DNA of 64,000 nt from Bicyclus anynana (lineage: Eukaryota > Arthropoda > Insecta > Lepidoptera > Nymphalidae). Below the pieces are notes generated by a model. The model had not been told where the DNA came from. It saw only the letters and a list, made by a program, of their open reading frames with translations, and did no database searches. The position numbers and the translations under genes were made by a program. The stretch spans positions 3,348,001 to 3,412,000 of the forward strand of contig NC_069087.1 of assembly GCF_947172395.1 (NCBI RefSeq), written 5' to 3'. Position 1 is the first letter of the stretch, and each line of letters opens with the position of its first letter. Positions 11,503-21,617 of the stretch are shown here, piece after piece.

Positions 11503-11990
11503 CAATTAAAGTTCGCAAAATAATTAAATTCGCCGAGTTTCGAATACAAGTTGCCCTATCTATGGAAGGTCTAATAAAAGCAGCAACCTTTGCACGAGAT
11601 GGGTCATCTGTGTACTGTTAAGTGCCACTAAAGTTATGCAAATTCATTTAAGTCGCCAAGTTTCGAATACGAGTTGCCCTATCTATGGAAGGTCTAATAA
11701 AAGCAGCAACCTTTTCACAAGTTGGGTCATCTGTGTACTGTTAAGTGCGAGTAAAGTTATGCAAATTCATTTAAGTCGCCGAGTATCGATACGAGTTGCC
11801 TTGTGTGCGCAAGGTCTAATAAACGCAGCAGCCTTTGCACGAGATAGTTCATAGTGCCATTATAGTTTTACAAATCAATTTAAGTCGCCGATTATCGAAT
11901 ATGAGTTGGGTCTTGTGTATAGTACCACGAAAATTGTAAAAAATAATTTAATTCGCTGATATTCGAATATTTGTTGCCCGGTATGCCAAA
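11503..11990 (+). repeat. decaying ~123-bp tandem array
   Basis: Unit markers CGCCGAGTTTCGAATAC and variants start at 11531, 11654, 11777, 11886 and 11954, giving steps of 123, 123, 109 and 68. Each good unit also carries AAGGTCTAATAAA, GCAGCAACC and GCACGAGAT blocks. The first two units are very similar and later ones are progressively shorter and more diverged. A detached unit lies at about 12405-12530. Confidence 0.85.
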
Positions 11991-12404
11991 GATTGTATAC
12001 CTACTATGTATTACATATGTCACTAACGCTTCGAAACAGAGGCGAACAAAGGTGGCTAATTGCCTTAATTTCATTTAGTACAATAGTAAACAACGAAAGT
12101 TATTTTGAACAAAGGATGCTTAAAATTTGCCAATAATTTCGAGTTGTGTGGTCAGAAAGTGTAAAAAATGTATCATACATAAATATATAATGTAAGTACT
12201 TAAACACAAAATTGTGTATGTGTGCGCTCAGTGGAGTAGCTAAATTCGGATCTTTGCTACTTTTTTGTAGGCACGTAACATATCTCCTCCTTCTTGTGCT
12301 ATGTGGCTCTACTTTTCGCGACTTTCCGAGCCTCGTGTACCTACCTTGGTGTCGAAAGTGGCACGGACTTATAACATATCTATAGTATAAATAAAATATC
12401 GTTG

Positions 12405-12530
12405 CCTTTGCCCGAGACGGGTCACGTGTGAAGTGACACAAAATTTCTCAAATTAATTAAATCTCAAAGTACCGGATACGAGTTGCCCTATGTACACTAG
12501 GTCTAACTAACGAACAGCAGCTTTCCGTTT
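12405..12530 (+). repeat. detached unit of the 11.5 kb array
   Basis: Contains GCCTTTGCCCGAGACGGGTC, GGATACGAGTTGCCCTATGT and CTAGGTCTAA, matching the array unit about 400 bp upstream. The intervening 11990-12400 has no unit. Confidence 0.75.
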
Positions 12531-12539
12531 TCACCGCAC

Positions 12540-12800
12540 CCCATTTAAAATTATTCAATATTGATAGAGCGATTCCTTACCGCCCTCATTATAGCGAGTA
12601 AATTAATACACGTTAATGGGCAGCGCACATTAAGCCGATATTAAGCACCGCCATTAAATCATGGGCCTTGCATTCGATTCTCATTTCGCCGACCGCGCGT
12701 GTTGTCGATGTACCCGCAATTTATAATTGACCGTTTGTTAATAAGCATATCCGTCGTAATGAATTATTGCAATTAGGCGCTACTTTCTAGGGCTTAAAGG
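12540..12800. promoter_or_regulatory. candidate regulatory block, ATTA-rich
   Basis: A repeat-free stretch, more GC-balanced than its surroundings, with dense homeodomain-type cores (TAATTGACC, TTGTTAATAAGC, GTAATGAATTATTGC, CAATTAGG). It has no reading frame. It resembles conserved non-coding DNA near developmental genes, but only cross-species alignment could show that. Confidence 0.28.
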
Positions 12801-14062
12801 TCGGCTTACTTTGCCGGCGTCATCTTTACTGGATGTAAATATGTTGGAAATTTAATTATGATGAACAGTGTACGCCAAAGTTTTACTCAAATATGAAAAT
12901 GTATTGATAAAAGCTGTGAATATAAGGATAAGATTAGTAATTCCTTAATTAGTATGCTCATTATTATTTTGGCCAAGACTTTTACGTACTAAAGCTATTC
13001 TTATTCGCGAAGAAAAGAATGTGTCTAATCGCCAAAATTCATATGAAATTATTCAGTGAAGTCTTTAAATTTTATTTTGTAAGTTTATTTTGTCTTATCA
13101 AAGTACCAATAGAAAGCGTAATAAATATTGTTATATGTTAAATACTAGTATTGTTGATTTTTGTTTGCTTTCAACCATATAAGGCCCTTTTTCGGAATTT
13201 CTTGTTACTATACCGGAGCTTCAATATCTCACGAATTATCTATCCTATGGCCTTTGCACTTTTGTACCTTTAAAATATAGTTGACTTAGCTTAATTAGCT
13301 ATTAAAATTAAATAACACTGCAAACGTAATAGATACTAGTAATAGAAAGTTTTTGTTAATGTTAAACACGAGGTCTTAATCAATATTACCCCATCTATAA
13401 GTTAACCCATACCCATGTATGCGGTTATCTGTTTATTTACGATCCAAGCAAAAATGCTTTATTTACCAATGAATACATATAATTACGGCCAATGGTAATC
13501 ATCATAAAATTGAATAAACGCGCATCTTGTACGGACAACATTGTTGCAAATTGCGAGTAATATCGCACTTATCGAAGGTCCGTCAGGAAGTTTGGCAGCG
13601 GCGAGGAGCCTTCTGCAGGGCCATAGAGATGTCATTATAGATACGAACACGTCGTAAAACGTAGCGTCAATTTGTACGCACGTAATAATTATATGTTTAT
13701 AGACTTAATAAAGTATTGGATTTATCGTTTCGTTCCGATAATATATTGAAAAGGAGGGTATCGTTTATATCTGGTATTATGTAATCATATTTTTTTTATA
13801 CTAATCAACAAGTTAACAACAACACAGATGGTATCGCGATGACATGGATGAACATATTTACCGTATGCTCACTGATTTGCCTGTTGGATCGTCAAAATCC
13901 AAGTACTGGGACGCTAAAGTACTTGGCGGAACGTCTTTGCCGATTGGGTGATAGATATACAGGGTCCAAGGCAATTACTAGACCATATCACCATCAGTTT
14001 TTGAGACCTATAAAACTTGGTCCATCCACCCATCTTCTTCCAGATTATTTTTTCGTTTGATA
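12801..14062. other. no gene recognised
   Basis: AT-rich DNA. Nothing supported up to the LINE insertion at 14072. Confidence 0.55.
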
Positions 14063-14360
14063 ATTGTAAATCAATATTCAAAAGAAAAAGAGGTAGACCA
14101 AGAGAGAAATGGGTCGATGAAGTTTTATAAAAAGCTGGTGAAAATTGGATCACCAAAGCGAAAGACAGACAGATATGGGGGGAAATGGAGGAGGCCTTCA
14201 CCCGTAGAGGGGTCCATAATGATTAAGGAAGTAGAGATAGAAAAAAAAAAGAAGAAAAATTGTACTTTTGTAAATTCATTTATTATTTTATGCATGCACA
14301 TCATTTGTTACATTCTTTATGGAAATAAAAAGGCTATTATTATTATTATTCATTGTAAAT
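14063..14360 (+). mobile_element. 5'-truncated RTE-type LINE with 9-bp TSD
   Basis: The insertion at 14072-14351 is bounded by a perfect duplication ATTGTAAAT (14063-14071 and 14352-14360). It carries only the last ~45 codons of an ORF2 (RGRPREKWVDE, then GENWITKAKDRQIW and MEEAFTRRG), a short 3' region, a GGAAATAAAAAGGCT motif and an (ATT)n tail. The near-full LINE at 47966 ends in a very similar GAAATAAAAGGCT motif but with a TTTTATT-type tail. They are related subfamilies with different tails. There is one in-frame stop in the remnant. Confidence 0.92.
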
Positions 14361-15814
14361 AAAACTTCGTATAAATATGTTTACATACGAGAATAAGCTT
14401 CAGATTTTCACTTACCTTCGTTACGGTACAATTTACGCGAGTCACGAAAATTGGAAATACAAATTGTGCTACACGACAATCGTGTTCAATAATGCGACAC
14501 ATTGTCACAAATTATTGACGTATTTAGTTAGGGCTGTCAACTTTAGGAATTTGATTTTTTTTTCAGTTTATGGCTTCGCAATGTATTTAGCTAGTCATCA
14601 AGTATCTTAAATTTTTATCAAATATATTGTCCTATTAGGGCGAAAGTGGTCAGTCCTAGTCAAGTAATTTCAAGATTTATTAAGGCAAAGACAACCTAAC
14701 TTAAACTTTTGGTAGAGTCCACCGAGAAAATTGACCAAAAAGTTATCTTCGAGGAATTTAAGGTGTACCAGTTTATGAACTGGTAGCAGTAAAATATTGT
14801 CAACGTGAGATGAGTATACCTACATTTTGATTCATTCAAAGACTACTTATTATAATATAACAGTTAACAAAGGTATCAGCGCAAAATGCTGAAGTCGGTT
14901 CATAATTAACACTTCTGATCTGCTTCTTTGAAAGCACATGAGAACTGTGACCTGATATTTTTTATTATTCTTTTAACGAACTTCAATTTCGTATCATCAA
15001 TCGACCATTCGTGCATGTAAACGTCACCGTTTATTTTTTTGGTAAGAGCAACCCTAGTGTTGTGTGTGTAACAAGTGAAGATCGAGCCCTTACTCGTGAC
15101 AGCGGGGCTAATATCATTCACGTCAATTTAAGGACGTATTAGCTTTTATAGAAAGATAAACAGCCCTCGTGACTAGACGAGATTGATCGAATCTTTCGCT
15201 GCGTGACGTAAGAGCTTATAAATCGATATTCGCCTTATCTGGTGTTTGTTATTACCCGCCTCTACCGGTTAAATGCCAGGATGAAGATACAAAGCAAGCG
15301 GATATAGCCCTTGTGTAGGCTCACAACAAAGGCTGTAGTCTTATTTGGTTCATATCATGTAATTGTAATATTGACACGTCAATCAACTGTTGTATAATAA
15401 TATAATGTAATTTAATTGATATTGATGTCTTTTTCTGAAGAAAATTATCGCAAAAAGTGTGAACAATTTTTTTTTGACTGACATTTTCAGTTAACTTATT
15501 TTTTGTACACTGGCAACGGCATACACTTGGAAGTTTTTATTGAATTACTTATTTATGGACATGAAATGGACAATTGTTATTGATTGTTTTAAGAATTTCA
15601 ATAAGTTTTAAATTAAAGTAATTGTAACAATATTTCTTTAATGATTACTCACATGGTCAGACTTTAGTAATGAGTCTAATAATTAGTATAGTTTTCGATT
15701 TTAATTAACACCATTATCTAATAATAATAACTTTACCTGACGTATCAAAAGTGCTTTTAAATTAAGCCTAATTTAAATGAATGAATTTCGACTTTGACTA
15801 ATGTAATATGTAGG
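14361..15814. other. no gene recognised
   Basis: AT-rich; chance reading frames only. Confidence 0.55.
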
Positions 15815-16112
15815 AGTAGGATATGAGCTCTGCCTTCGATTCAGAGGCCGTGAGTTCGAATCGAAGACATGCCTCGGAGAGGATTTACTCTAACTTTTCC
15901 GTTATGGGCATTTTAAGAAATTAAATATGACGTGTCACAGATGGTGAAGGAAAAACATCGTGAGGAAACCTTCATAAAAATTTTCTCAATTCTCAACGTG
16001 TGTAAAGTCTGCCAATCCGCATTGAGCCAGCGTGCCTCTCATTCTGAGAGGAGACTCGTGCTCAACAGTGAGTCGAATAGAGGTTGATTGATGGGTTAAT
16101 GATGATGATGAT
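15815..16112 (+). mobile_element. SINE family A, near full length
   Basis: tRNA-like RNA polymerase III head: a degenerate A-box region, then GAGTTCGAATC as a B-box at about 15852. The body follows (TTAAGAAATTAAATATGACG, GGTGAAGGAAAAACATCGTG, TCTGCCAATCCGCATTGAGC), with a GATGATGATGAT tail. The CAGCGTG..CCTCTCATTC join shows a small internal deletion relative to other copies. Confidence 0.85.
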
Positions 16113-16517
16113 ATGTAGTCAGGTATCGTCTACTCGTATGTGATCGTGAACACCCGTCTATTAACTACAGAACATAGTAGCAACAGAATCCTAGATGTTT
16201 TAGTTCTATTACGCTATTACCTCAGTGCTGAGCGGTTTAATAGATTTCTTCATTACAGCCCGCCGTCCGAAATCCATTATGAAATTACAGAGATTATGTT
16301 GAAATCGTCTCGTCTCGAATGCCCCCGGCTACATTGTCATAGGAAGTCGAGAAATGGTGATCACACAAGGCATAATTCATTGTAATATAGTCACTATTGC
16401 TTTCACCATAAGGTCGTAGAAATTGGAAGCTGTATTAACGGGACGCTGCGATTCTATACCAGTAATGAACTTAACAGTGGAAATTAATTCGGTCCGGTGG
16501 CAGTAAAACACGAGTGT
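16113..16517. other. no gene recognised
   Basis: Non-coding DNA immediately outside the DIRS-like element. No target-site duplication is expected for a tyrosine-recombinase insertion and none is visible. Confidence 0.55.
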
Positions 16518-16595
16518 ATAATTAAGGATCAAACGAACTTACCTGGAAGTGAAGTTCGATCATAATTATATGATCAGCTTCACTCGACCCGATTT
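16518..16595 (-). repeat. DIRS right-end 78-bp segment
   Basis: The outermost 3' segment of the element. Its exact complement is at 16819-16896. It includes GGAAGTGAAGTTCGATCATA and overlaps the start of the 156-bp inverted terminal repeat. Confidence 0.92.
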
Positions 16596-16730
16596 TATAT
16601 TAACATATTGTAGTATACTCCTATGCTACAGCCAATGACACAGTTTTTTAAAGTTAATAGGAATTTTTCAAAATATCACCATGGCAACCCAAACACCACC
16701 CCCGCGCGGCCATAGGTCGCCATCTTCATT
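16575..16730 (-). repeat. DIRS right inverted terminal repeat
   Basis: 156 bp, inverted and by eye identical to 21618-21773. It runs from CAGCTTCACTCGACCC through CCCCCGCGCGGCCATAGG to GCCATCTTCATT. Confidence 0.93.
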
Positions 16731-16818
16731 TAGTTTAGAGTTAGGGATATTGACTAGTTCACATAATGGGTAGGGAAGTAAATAAATATTTGCTACATAT
16801 GGGAGGGTGCTTATTTAT

Positions 16819-16941
16819 AAATCGGGTCGAGTGAAGCTGATCATATAATTATGATCGAACTTCACTTCCAGGTAAGTTCGTTTGATCCTTAATTATATTT
16901 CTCAGCTTCACTCGACCCGATTTTATATTAACATATTGTAG
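16819..16941 (-). repeat. DIRS internal complementary region
   Basis: 16819-16896 is the exact complement of the right end, and 16892-16941 matches the complement of the left end. They overlap by ATTAT, so the region mimics a closed-circle junction. In DIRS1 elements this region is thought to template completion of the terminal repeats during circular replication. Confidence 0.9.
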
Positions 16942-17059
16942 GATGTTCAGAGTAAATAAAAGTTATGTGAACTACATATGTAGAATTTTAATTCTTAATC
17001 ATTTCCGTTAGGATTACATGAGTATAACAATCAGAATATATTATGAACCATTCATATTA

Positions 17060-17900
17060 TTGTTGTTATATAATATAGACAACGCAAATTGTTTATGATC
17101 GGATATAACTTCTCGATTATAAATTTTTTGCAAAGACTGAGGATGTCAGAGTCCATCCCGCTGTCTTCCTAATTATATCAAAATTAACCCCAAGTCTATT
17201 AGCTGCTGAAATGATCGCATGTCGAGTACCTACTATGTGCAGAGAATATTGACGTATCTTCACCACTGTTTCGAATTGTGTCTTTTATCCAATGGCTAAG
17301 CCTTTGGGATAAAATATTCTGATCATGATTTTTGATACTATGAAACAAGCAGTCTTAATTTTTTGTGCGTAATAATCTAGTTTTTTGTGTATACGATTTC
17401 ATATCTTTAGCGGGACAAATTTCAGGTTTTTCATTGAAAAAACGGTAGTTTTAATAAAGGTTGAAATTATTTTATATTTGAAGTTTTTATCAAATCTGGA
17501 ATTTTTATAATTATTTCAATATTCTCAAATATTTTCATGTTAGTTAATTAAATAAGAGCTAAAGTTTGTACTCGAACCGCGGTGACCAAGGTTAGCAAAG
17601 TAGAAGACTTCTTTTTTTTTTTTTTTTTTTTTAAGTGTTCCCAGGCCAAAAATCAGATAAATAATTAAGCACGATGCTGGGATGATGGGCCAGGTCAGAT
17701 CATACCTAGGACCTTTGTGGTCTTAATCTGAAAACACCTTTTATAAACCGTTTCATCCTGTCATTAACAGATTGAAAACCTATGAACAACAATAAAGCTG
17801 ATTTGTAACTATTAACTGTGCCATATTTGGTACAATTTTGAAATGTTAATGGAATAGAAGGATCTAAATAATTAATTTGTTTTTTTTTTTTTTTTTTACA
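17060..17900 (-). pseudogene. tyrosine recombinase, decayed
   Basis: In mixed frames the minus strand gives an N-terminal core-binding-like segment (TKYGTVNSYKSALL, then DRMKRFIKGVFRLRP and a RYDLTW block). It then gives the C-terminal catalytic end: FSAHS, TRHA, a SAANRLGVNFDIIRKTAGW block, SSVFAK, FYNRE. The HxxR pair (AHS..TRHA) is separated by a four-base insertion at about 17222-17235. The catalytic-tyrosine motif FYNR (about 17113-17125) is out of frame with the preceding block. Two A-tracts (minus strand) of 21 and 18 bases interrupt it. The blocks match the order in DIRS recombinases, which integrate the circular DNA. The gene is dead in this copy. Confidence 0.82.
17612..17632. repeat. 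T21 homopolymer inside DIRS
   Basis: An uninterrupted run of 21 T (A on the coding strand) within the recombinase region. Similar runs lie at 17880-17897, 18708-18726 and 20003-20020. Confidence 0.9.
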
Positions 17901-18127
17901 ATAATCCAGCCATTCCTTAAAACACCCATCGTTGATACGTGTTAATAGTTAAAGAAGCTCACATAATCTCGACTGAATTAGGTAACATTGATTTGTTTAA
18001 TAAAGCTTGCCAGAATATGTCACGGCAACCAAGATAACCCTAGAAGAAATTTCAAATAAACTAATACGTGGACCAAAATAAATAGGATCTTTTACTGTAT
18101 TTTTTATTTTTTATTTTTAAGGATAGG

Positions 18128-18640
18128 TTACCACGCTTGAGTTGGCCAATAGGGCACAAATACTTTGCCTTCTGCTTTATCGCATATTATTTTTTGTAAC
18201 ACTTTCAAAATAAAGGAGAACGGAGGGAATGCATAAAATGATAAATGAAACCATGAAACAGTAAAGGCATTGACAGCCCATGCATTGAGAACGTTTTTCG
18301 AGAAATGTAACGAGAAGTGGCACATACATTACATCAAGCAAAGAGGTCTATCTCTGATTTACCGAAAATATAAACTATTTTTAAAAGAAACATAAGAAAC
18401 ATATTCACAAAGTTCCTATGTCCCTATGCTCTATAGAATAGGCTTCAAGATTATCTTTAGCATACAAGGGAAACTATTATAGTATACGAGGCAATCACTG
18501 TTATATTTCTTGTTTCACACTACTGCCATCTTGCCATCTCTCTAGCAATTTCATTAGCAGGAACATTATCAATTCGCAGTAATACTTCGTTACTATTTAA
18601 GCTTTTTAGCACAAACTTTCAGACCAAAGCAAGCTACTTT
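18128..18640 (-). pseudogene. DIRS RNase H and C-terminal pol segment
   Basis: The minus strand shows an RNase H-like core with ACFGLKVCAKKL and NEVLLRIDN (Asp-Asn pair), then CETRNITVIASYT and SEIDLFA. An open segment of about 65 codons at 18128-18325 follows, containing FYAFPPFSFILKVLQKI and KVFVPYWPTQAW. The order matches DIRS-type pol proteins, where the F..PPFS..L..LQKI and VP.WPTQ.W motifs lie downstream of RNase H. Stops and shifts separate the blocks. No initiation or full domain survives. Confidence 0.8.
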
Positions 18641-18726
18641 CATTTCAAGATTGATAGTATTTACACTTATTCTGATTAATGTATTTTATTAATGATTCTT
18701 TAATCTCTTTTTTTTTTTTTTTTTTT

Positions 18727-19251
18727 CAATAGGTAACTTTATAGTTATTTCTATCGCATCGAACATAAAACCTAAAAAATTACAAGTTGTGAGTTGTAAG
18801 TCCCAAGTCTTTCTAATGATTTAGAAAAAAAAATAGGCATGCTTCATATATCAATTTTTGTCATATAATAGTTGTGTGTAATAAGCTTGGAGATATTTCT
18901 ATAATCCTCCATTTTAAAAATGTGATAACAAATCTATTTATGCAAAAGTAATCTTTTATCGCCATTTGGTTTCGGAACTAAAAATATGTTTAAAATAAAT
19001 TCGCCATTAATGTGTGCGTGCATCTAGATTTTGCATTAATATATAACAGACATTAGATTGACAGATTTATATAGATATAGATATAGCAATTATATCTAAC
19101 AGACATTAGATTGATTAACAAAGTCTGAAGTATTATTCCGAATACGAATTGGAAATGAAGTAAAAGGAATTTCATATCCATGTAACCACGATGAAATGAT
19201 GGGATCATCTGTAATATCACTCCAACATTTAATATAGCGCTGCAATCTAAC
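18727..19251 (-). pseudogene. DIRS reverse transcriptase, core deleted
   Basis: Reading the minus strand: RLQRYIKCWSDITDDPIISS and WLHGYEIPF (the usual N-terminal lead of DIRS RT), then GEFILNIFLVPKPNGDKRLL (fingers motif), then HFKMEDY-like (IFKMEDYRNISKLITHNYYM) and TKID. It then jumps to a FLGFMFDAIEITIKLP thumb-side motif. The palm motifs that carry the catalytic YxDD are absent: only about 70 bp separates TKID from FLGF, where roughly 100 codons are expected. There are several stops. A small internal duplication (ACAGACATTAGATTGA twice, about 19048 and 19100) sits between the first two blocks. Confidence 0.85.
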
Positions 19252-19410
19252 TAAATAATTTTAGAGGTACTGTCTCGGGTACTTGTAAGTTCTCGGTGCT
19301 GGCTGGTCGGATATCCCCCGCTGTTGAGAGCTGTTCAGCGCTACACGATGACCCTGGCTGCGGCGAGGCTTCTCTGTTTCAGACTTCAGCCCCGTTTTCC
19401 AAGGCAGGGT
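19250..19410 (-). pseudogene. DIRS gag-like C-terminal tail, uncertain
   Basis: In one minus frame this reads a Pro/Ser/Glu-rich stretch (ENPALENGAEV, stop, NREASPQPGSS, STAGDIRPAS, ENLQVPETVPLKL). Composition and position fit the low-complexity end of a DIRS ORF1 just upstream of RT. There are no diagnostic residues. Confidence 0.4.
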
Positions 19411-19574
19411 TTTCGAGATTAATCGATTATTATTAGGATTATTATTACTTCTTAAGAAATCTGAAAAACAAACATCTTCAATATTTTTGTGTGATTAGCT
19501 AGTGATAATTCAATAGCTTAATTAATAGCCGCAACGGCGTTTCTGTTTAGTCATTAGTGATGAATCCCTCTTGA

Positions 19575-19960
19575 CCATTGCCTGCCTTAACCTCAGGGTT
19601 AAGGACGGGCGCGACCAACAAATCGCAATTTTCGGGTATTCAATATTCTTGGAGTATCTTATCTTTAACCTCCTTTTGTAGCCCCTTACTAAGTATTTTA
19701 AGCCATCATGATGGTCTTTAGGTCTTTATGGATAGCCTTCCCAAATTTGTTGTCTACAATACAATCACCCAATAGAGCGAGCATCTCTTCATCGATCTCT
19801 GGCTCCTGGGACTCTGCCGGTGCATCACTTGAGACTAGCACGATCGCAGTGGCTGGTGTAGGGATCGCTGAAAGATTTGTGGTAGAAGCCACAGGCATAT
19901 TCTGCATGCTAGGGTTTGATTTATATTCGTCAGGCTGGTCAAGGAGTGAAGCCATATAAG
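19575..19960 (-). pseudogene. DIRS gag-like middle domain, frameshifted
   Basis: The upstream part (about 19698-19960) encodes an acidic segment, EPEIDEEMLALLGD, followed by KFGKAIHKDL. A frame change near 19695 then gives ILSKGLQKEVKDKILQEY, stop, IPENCDLLVAPVLNPEVKA. The E-D-x-E-x-L-x-L-L-G-D..FG..IH.DL..IL.KGL...K..LL..Y.IPENC layout is, to my recollection, the conserved block of ORF1 in insect DIRS-like proteins. An 18-base A tract precedes the block on the minus strand. No clean splice pair joins it in frame to the N-terminal block at 21355-21511. Confidence 0.72.
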
Positions 19961-20080
19961 CGATTAAAACCGAAATGTTTATCAATGCCATACCATTATC
20001 AGTTTTTTTTTTTTTTTTTTGTGGTAACAAGAAGTATAAGAATGCCTAATAAGTGTTTTTTACGTGACCAGCATTTTTTA

Positions 20081-21247
20081 GCCCAGATGGCGTCCCGCAT
20101 CACTAATTTACATTATAAAAATGTAACAAGAATCGTAAATATGATCTTTGAGAATGGACTTAGCCCCAGTTGGGCTAAGTGAAAAAAAGGTTTTGCGACA
20201 GGGATAGCCCAGTTGGCGTCCCGCATCACTAATTTACATTGTAAAAATGTAACAAGAATCATAAATATGATCTTTGAGAATGGACTTAGCCCCAGTTGGG
20301 CTAAGTGAAAAAAGGTTTTGCGACAGGGATAGCCCAGTTGGCGTCCCGCATCACTAATTTACATTATAAAAATGTAACAAGAATCATAAATTAATATGAT
20401 CTTTGAGAATGGACCTAGCCCCAGTTGGGCTAAGTGAAAAAAGATTTTGCGACAGGGATAGCCCAGTTGGCGTCCCGCATCACTAATTTACATTGTAAAA
20501 ATGTAACAAGAATCATAAATATGATCTTTGAGAATGGACTTAACCCCAATTGGGCTAAGTGAAAAAAAGGTTTTGCGACAGGGATAGCCCAGTTGGCGTC
20601 CCGCATCACTAATTTACATTATAAAAATGTAACGAGAATCATAAATTAATATGATCTTTGAGAATGGACCTAGCCCCAGTTGGGCTAAGTGAAAAAAGGT
20701 TTTGCGACAGGGATAGCCCAGTTGGCGTCCCGCATCACTAATTTACATTGTAAAAATGTAACAAGAATCATAAATATGATCTTTGAGAATGGACTTAACC
20801 CCAGTTGGGCTAAGTGAAAAAAGGTTTTGCGACAGGGATAGCCCAGTTGGCGTCCCGCATCACTAATTTACATTATAAAAATGTAACAAGAATCATAAAT
20901 TAATATGATCTTTGAGAATGGACCTAGCCCCAGTTGGGCTAAGTGAAAAAAGGTTTTGCGACAGGGATAGCCCAGTTGGCGTCCCGCATCACTAATTTAC
21001 ATTGTAAAAATGTAACGAGAATCATAAATATGATCTTTGAGAATGGACTTAACCCCAGTTGGGCTAAGTGAAAAAAGGTTTTGCGACAGGGATAGCCCAG
21101 TTGGCGTCCCGCATCACTAATTTACATTGTAAAAATGTAACAAGAATCATAAATATGATCTTTGAGAATGGACTTAACCCCAGTTGGGCTAAGTGAAAAA
21201 AGGTTTTGTGACAGGGATAGCCCAGATGGCATCCCGCATCACTAAAT
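20081..21247 (+). repeat. 125/129-bp tandem array in alternating pairs
   Basis: Nine units bounded by ten copies of GCCCAGTTGGCGTCCCGCAT-like sequence. Unit starts (CACTAATTTA) are at 20101, 20227, 20352, 20481, 20607, 20736, 20861, 20990 and 21115, then a final partial at 21240. Lengths are 126, 125, 129, 126, 129, 125, 129, 125 and 125. The 129-bp type has a TAAT insertion plus ACCTAGCCCC, and the 125-bp type has ACTTAACCCC. They alternate for units 3-8, giving a ~255-bp higher-order repeat. Each unit holds three small inverted repeats: TTACATT..AATGTAA, ATCATA..TATGAT and CTTAGCCC..GGGCTAAG. The array lies inside the DIRS-like element. Confidence 0.96.
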
Positions 21248-21354
21248 GTCATCATATTACGTATGAAATTAAATTATGATAGCAAATCGTTTTCTTACAA
21301 GAAAATGTGGGTATATTATATTATACAAGATGTTGAACTGACCTGACGACTTAC

Positions 21355-21511
21355 TCCCTGAATAATGATGTTTTTCTTCTAACATCATCGCCCCTGAAGA
21401 TACGGTTCGACGCCGCGTTGACCTATCGAGTCTTGCCTCGATTTTCCGTAATTTTTTCCTAATATCTGCATATTTTTCATTACTTTTACGTTTACGTTTG
21501 CCTTTTGGCAT
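21355..21511 (-). pseudogene. DIRS gag-like N-terminus
   Basis: Starts with ATG at 21511 and encodes a very basic segment (MPKGKRKRKSNEK, then IRKKLRKIEARLDRSTRRR). This resembles the usual start of insect DIRS ORF1 proteins as I remember them. The reading frame stays open to 21269. A GTAAGT splice-donor-like site begins at 21354, just before the frame loses protein-like character. The next recognisable block is at 19960, beyond the tandem array. The array may therefore occupy an intron or simply interrupt ORF1. Joining this donor to the AG before 19934 would be out of phase, so no splice model is claimed. Confidence 0.6.
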
Positions 21512-21617
21512 GACTAACTAAATAATTTTATTTAAATTTTATAAATTCTAAGATTTCCACGATTAAAATTATTTTTATTTGAATTAGCGTGTCTAGGCTT
21601 TGAACACAGAAACACAG

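Noticed and set aside
16518..16941. Independent foldback transposon with 78-bp arms
   Set aside because: The arms are explained as the DIRS right end and its internal complementary region; the adjoining 50 bp matches the left end, which a foldback would not predict.
20081..21247. CRISPR-like array
   Set aside because: Units are contiguous near-identical tandem repeats without distinct spacers, in a eukaryotic retroelement.
19934..21354. Intron joining the GTAAGT at 21354 to the AG before 19934
   Set aside because: The join would be out of phase and hit a stop at once; the real splice structure, if any, cannot be fixed in this decayed copy.
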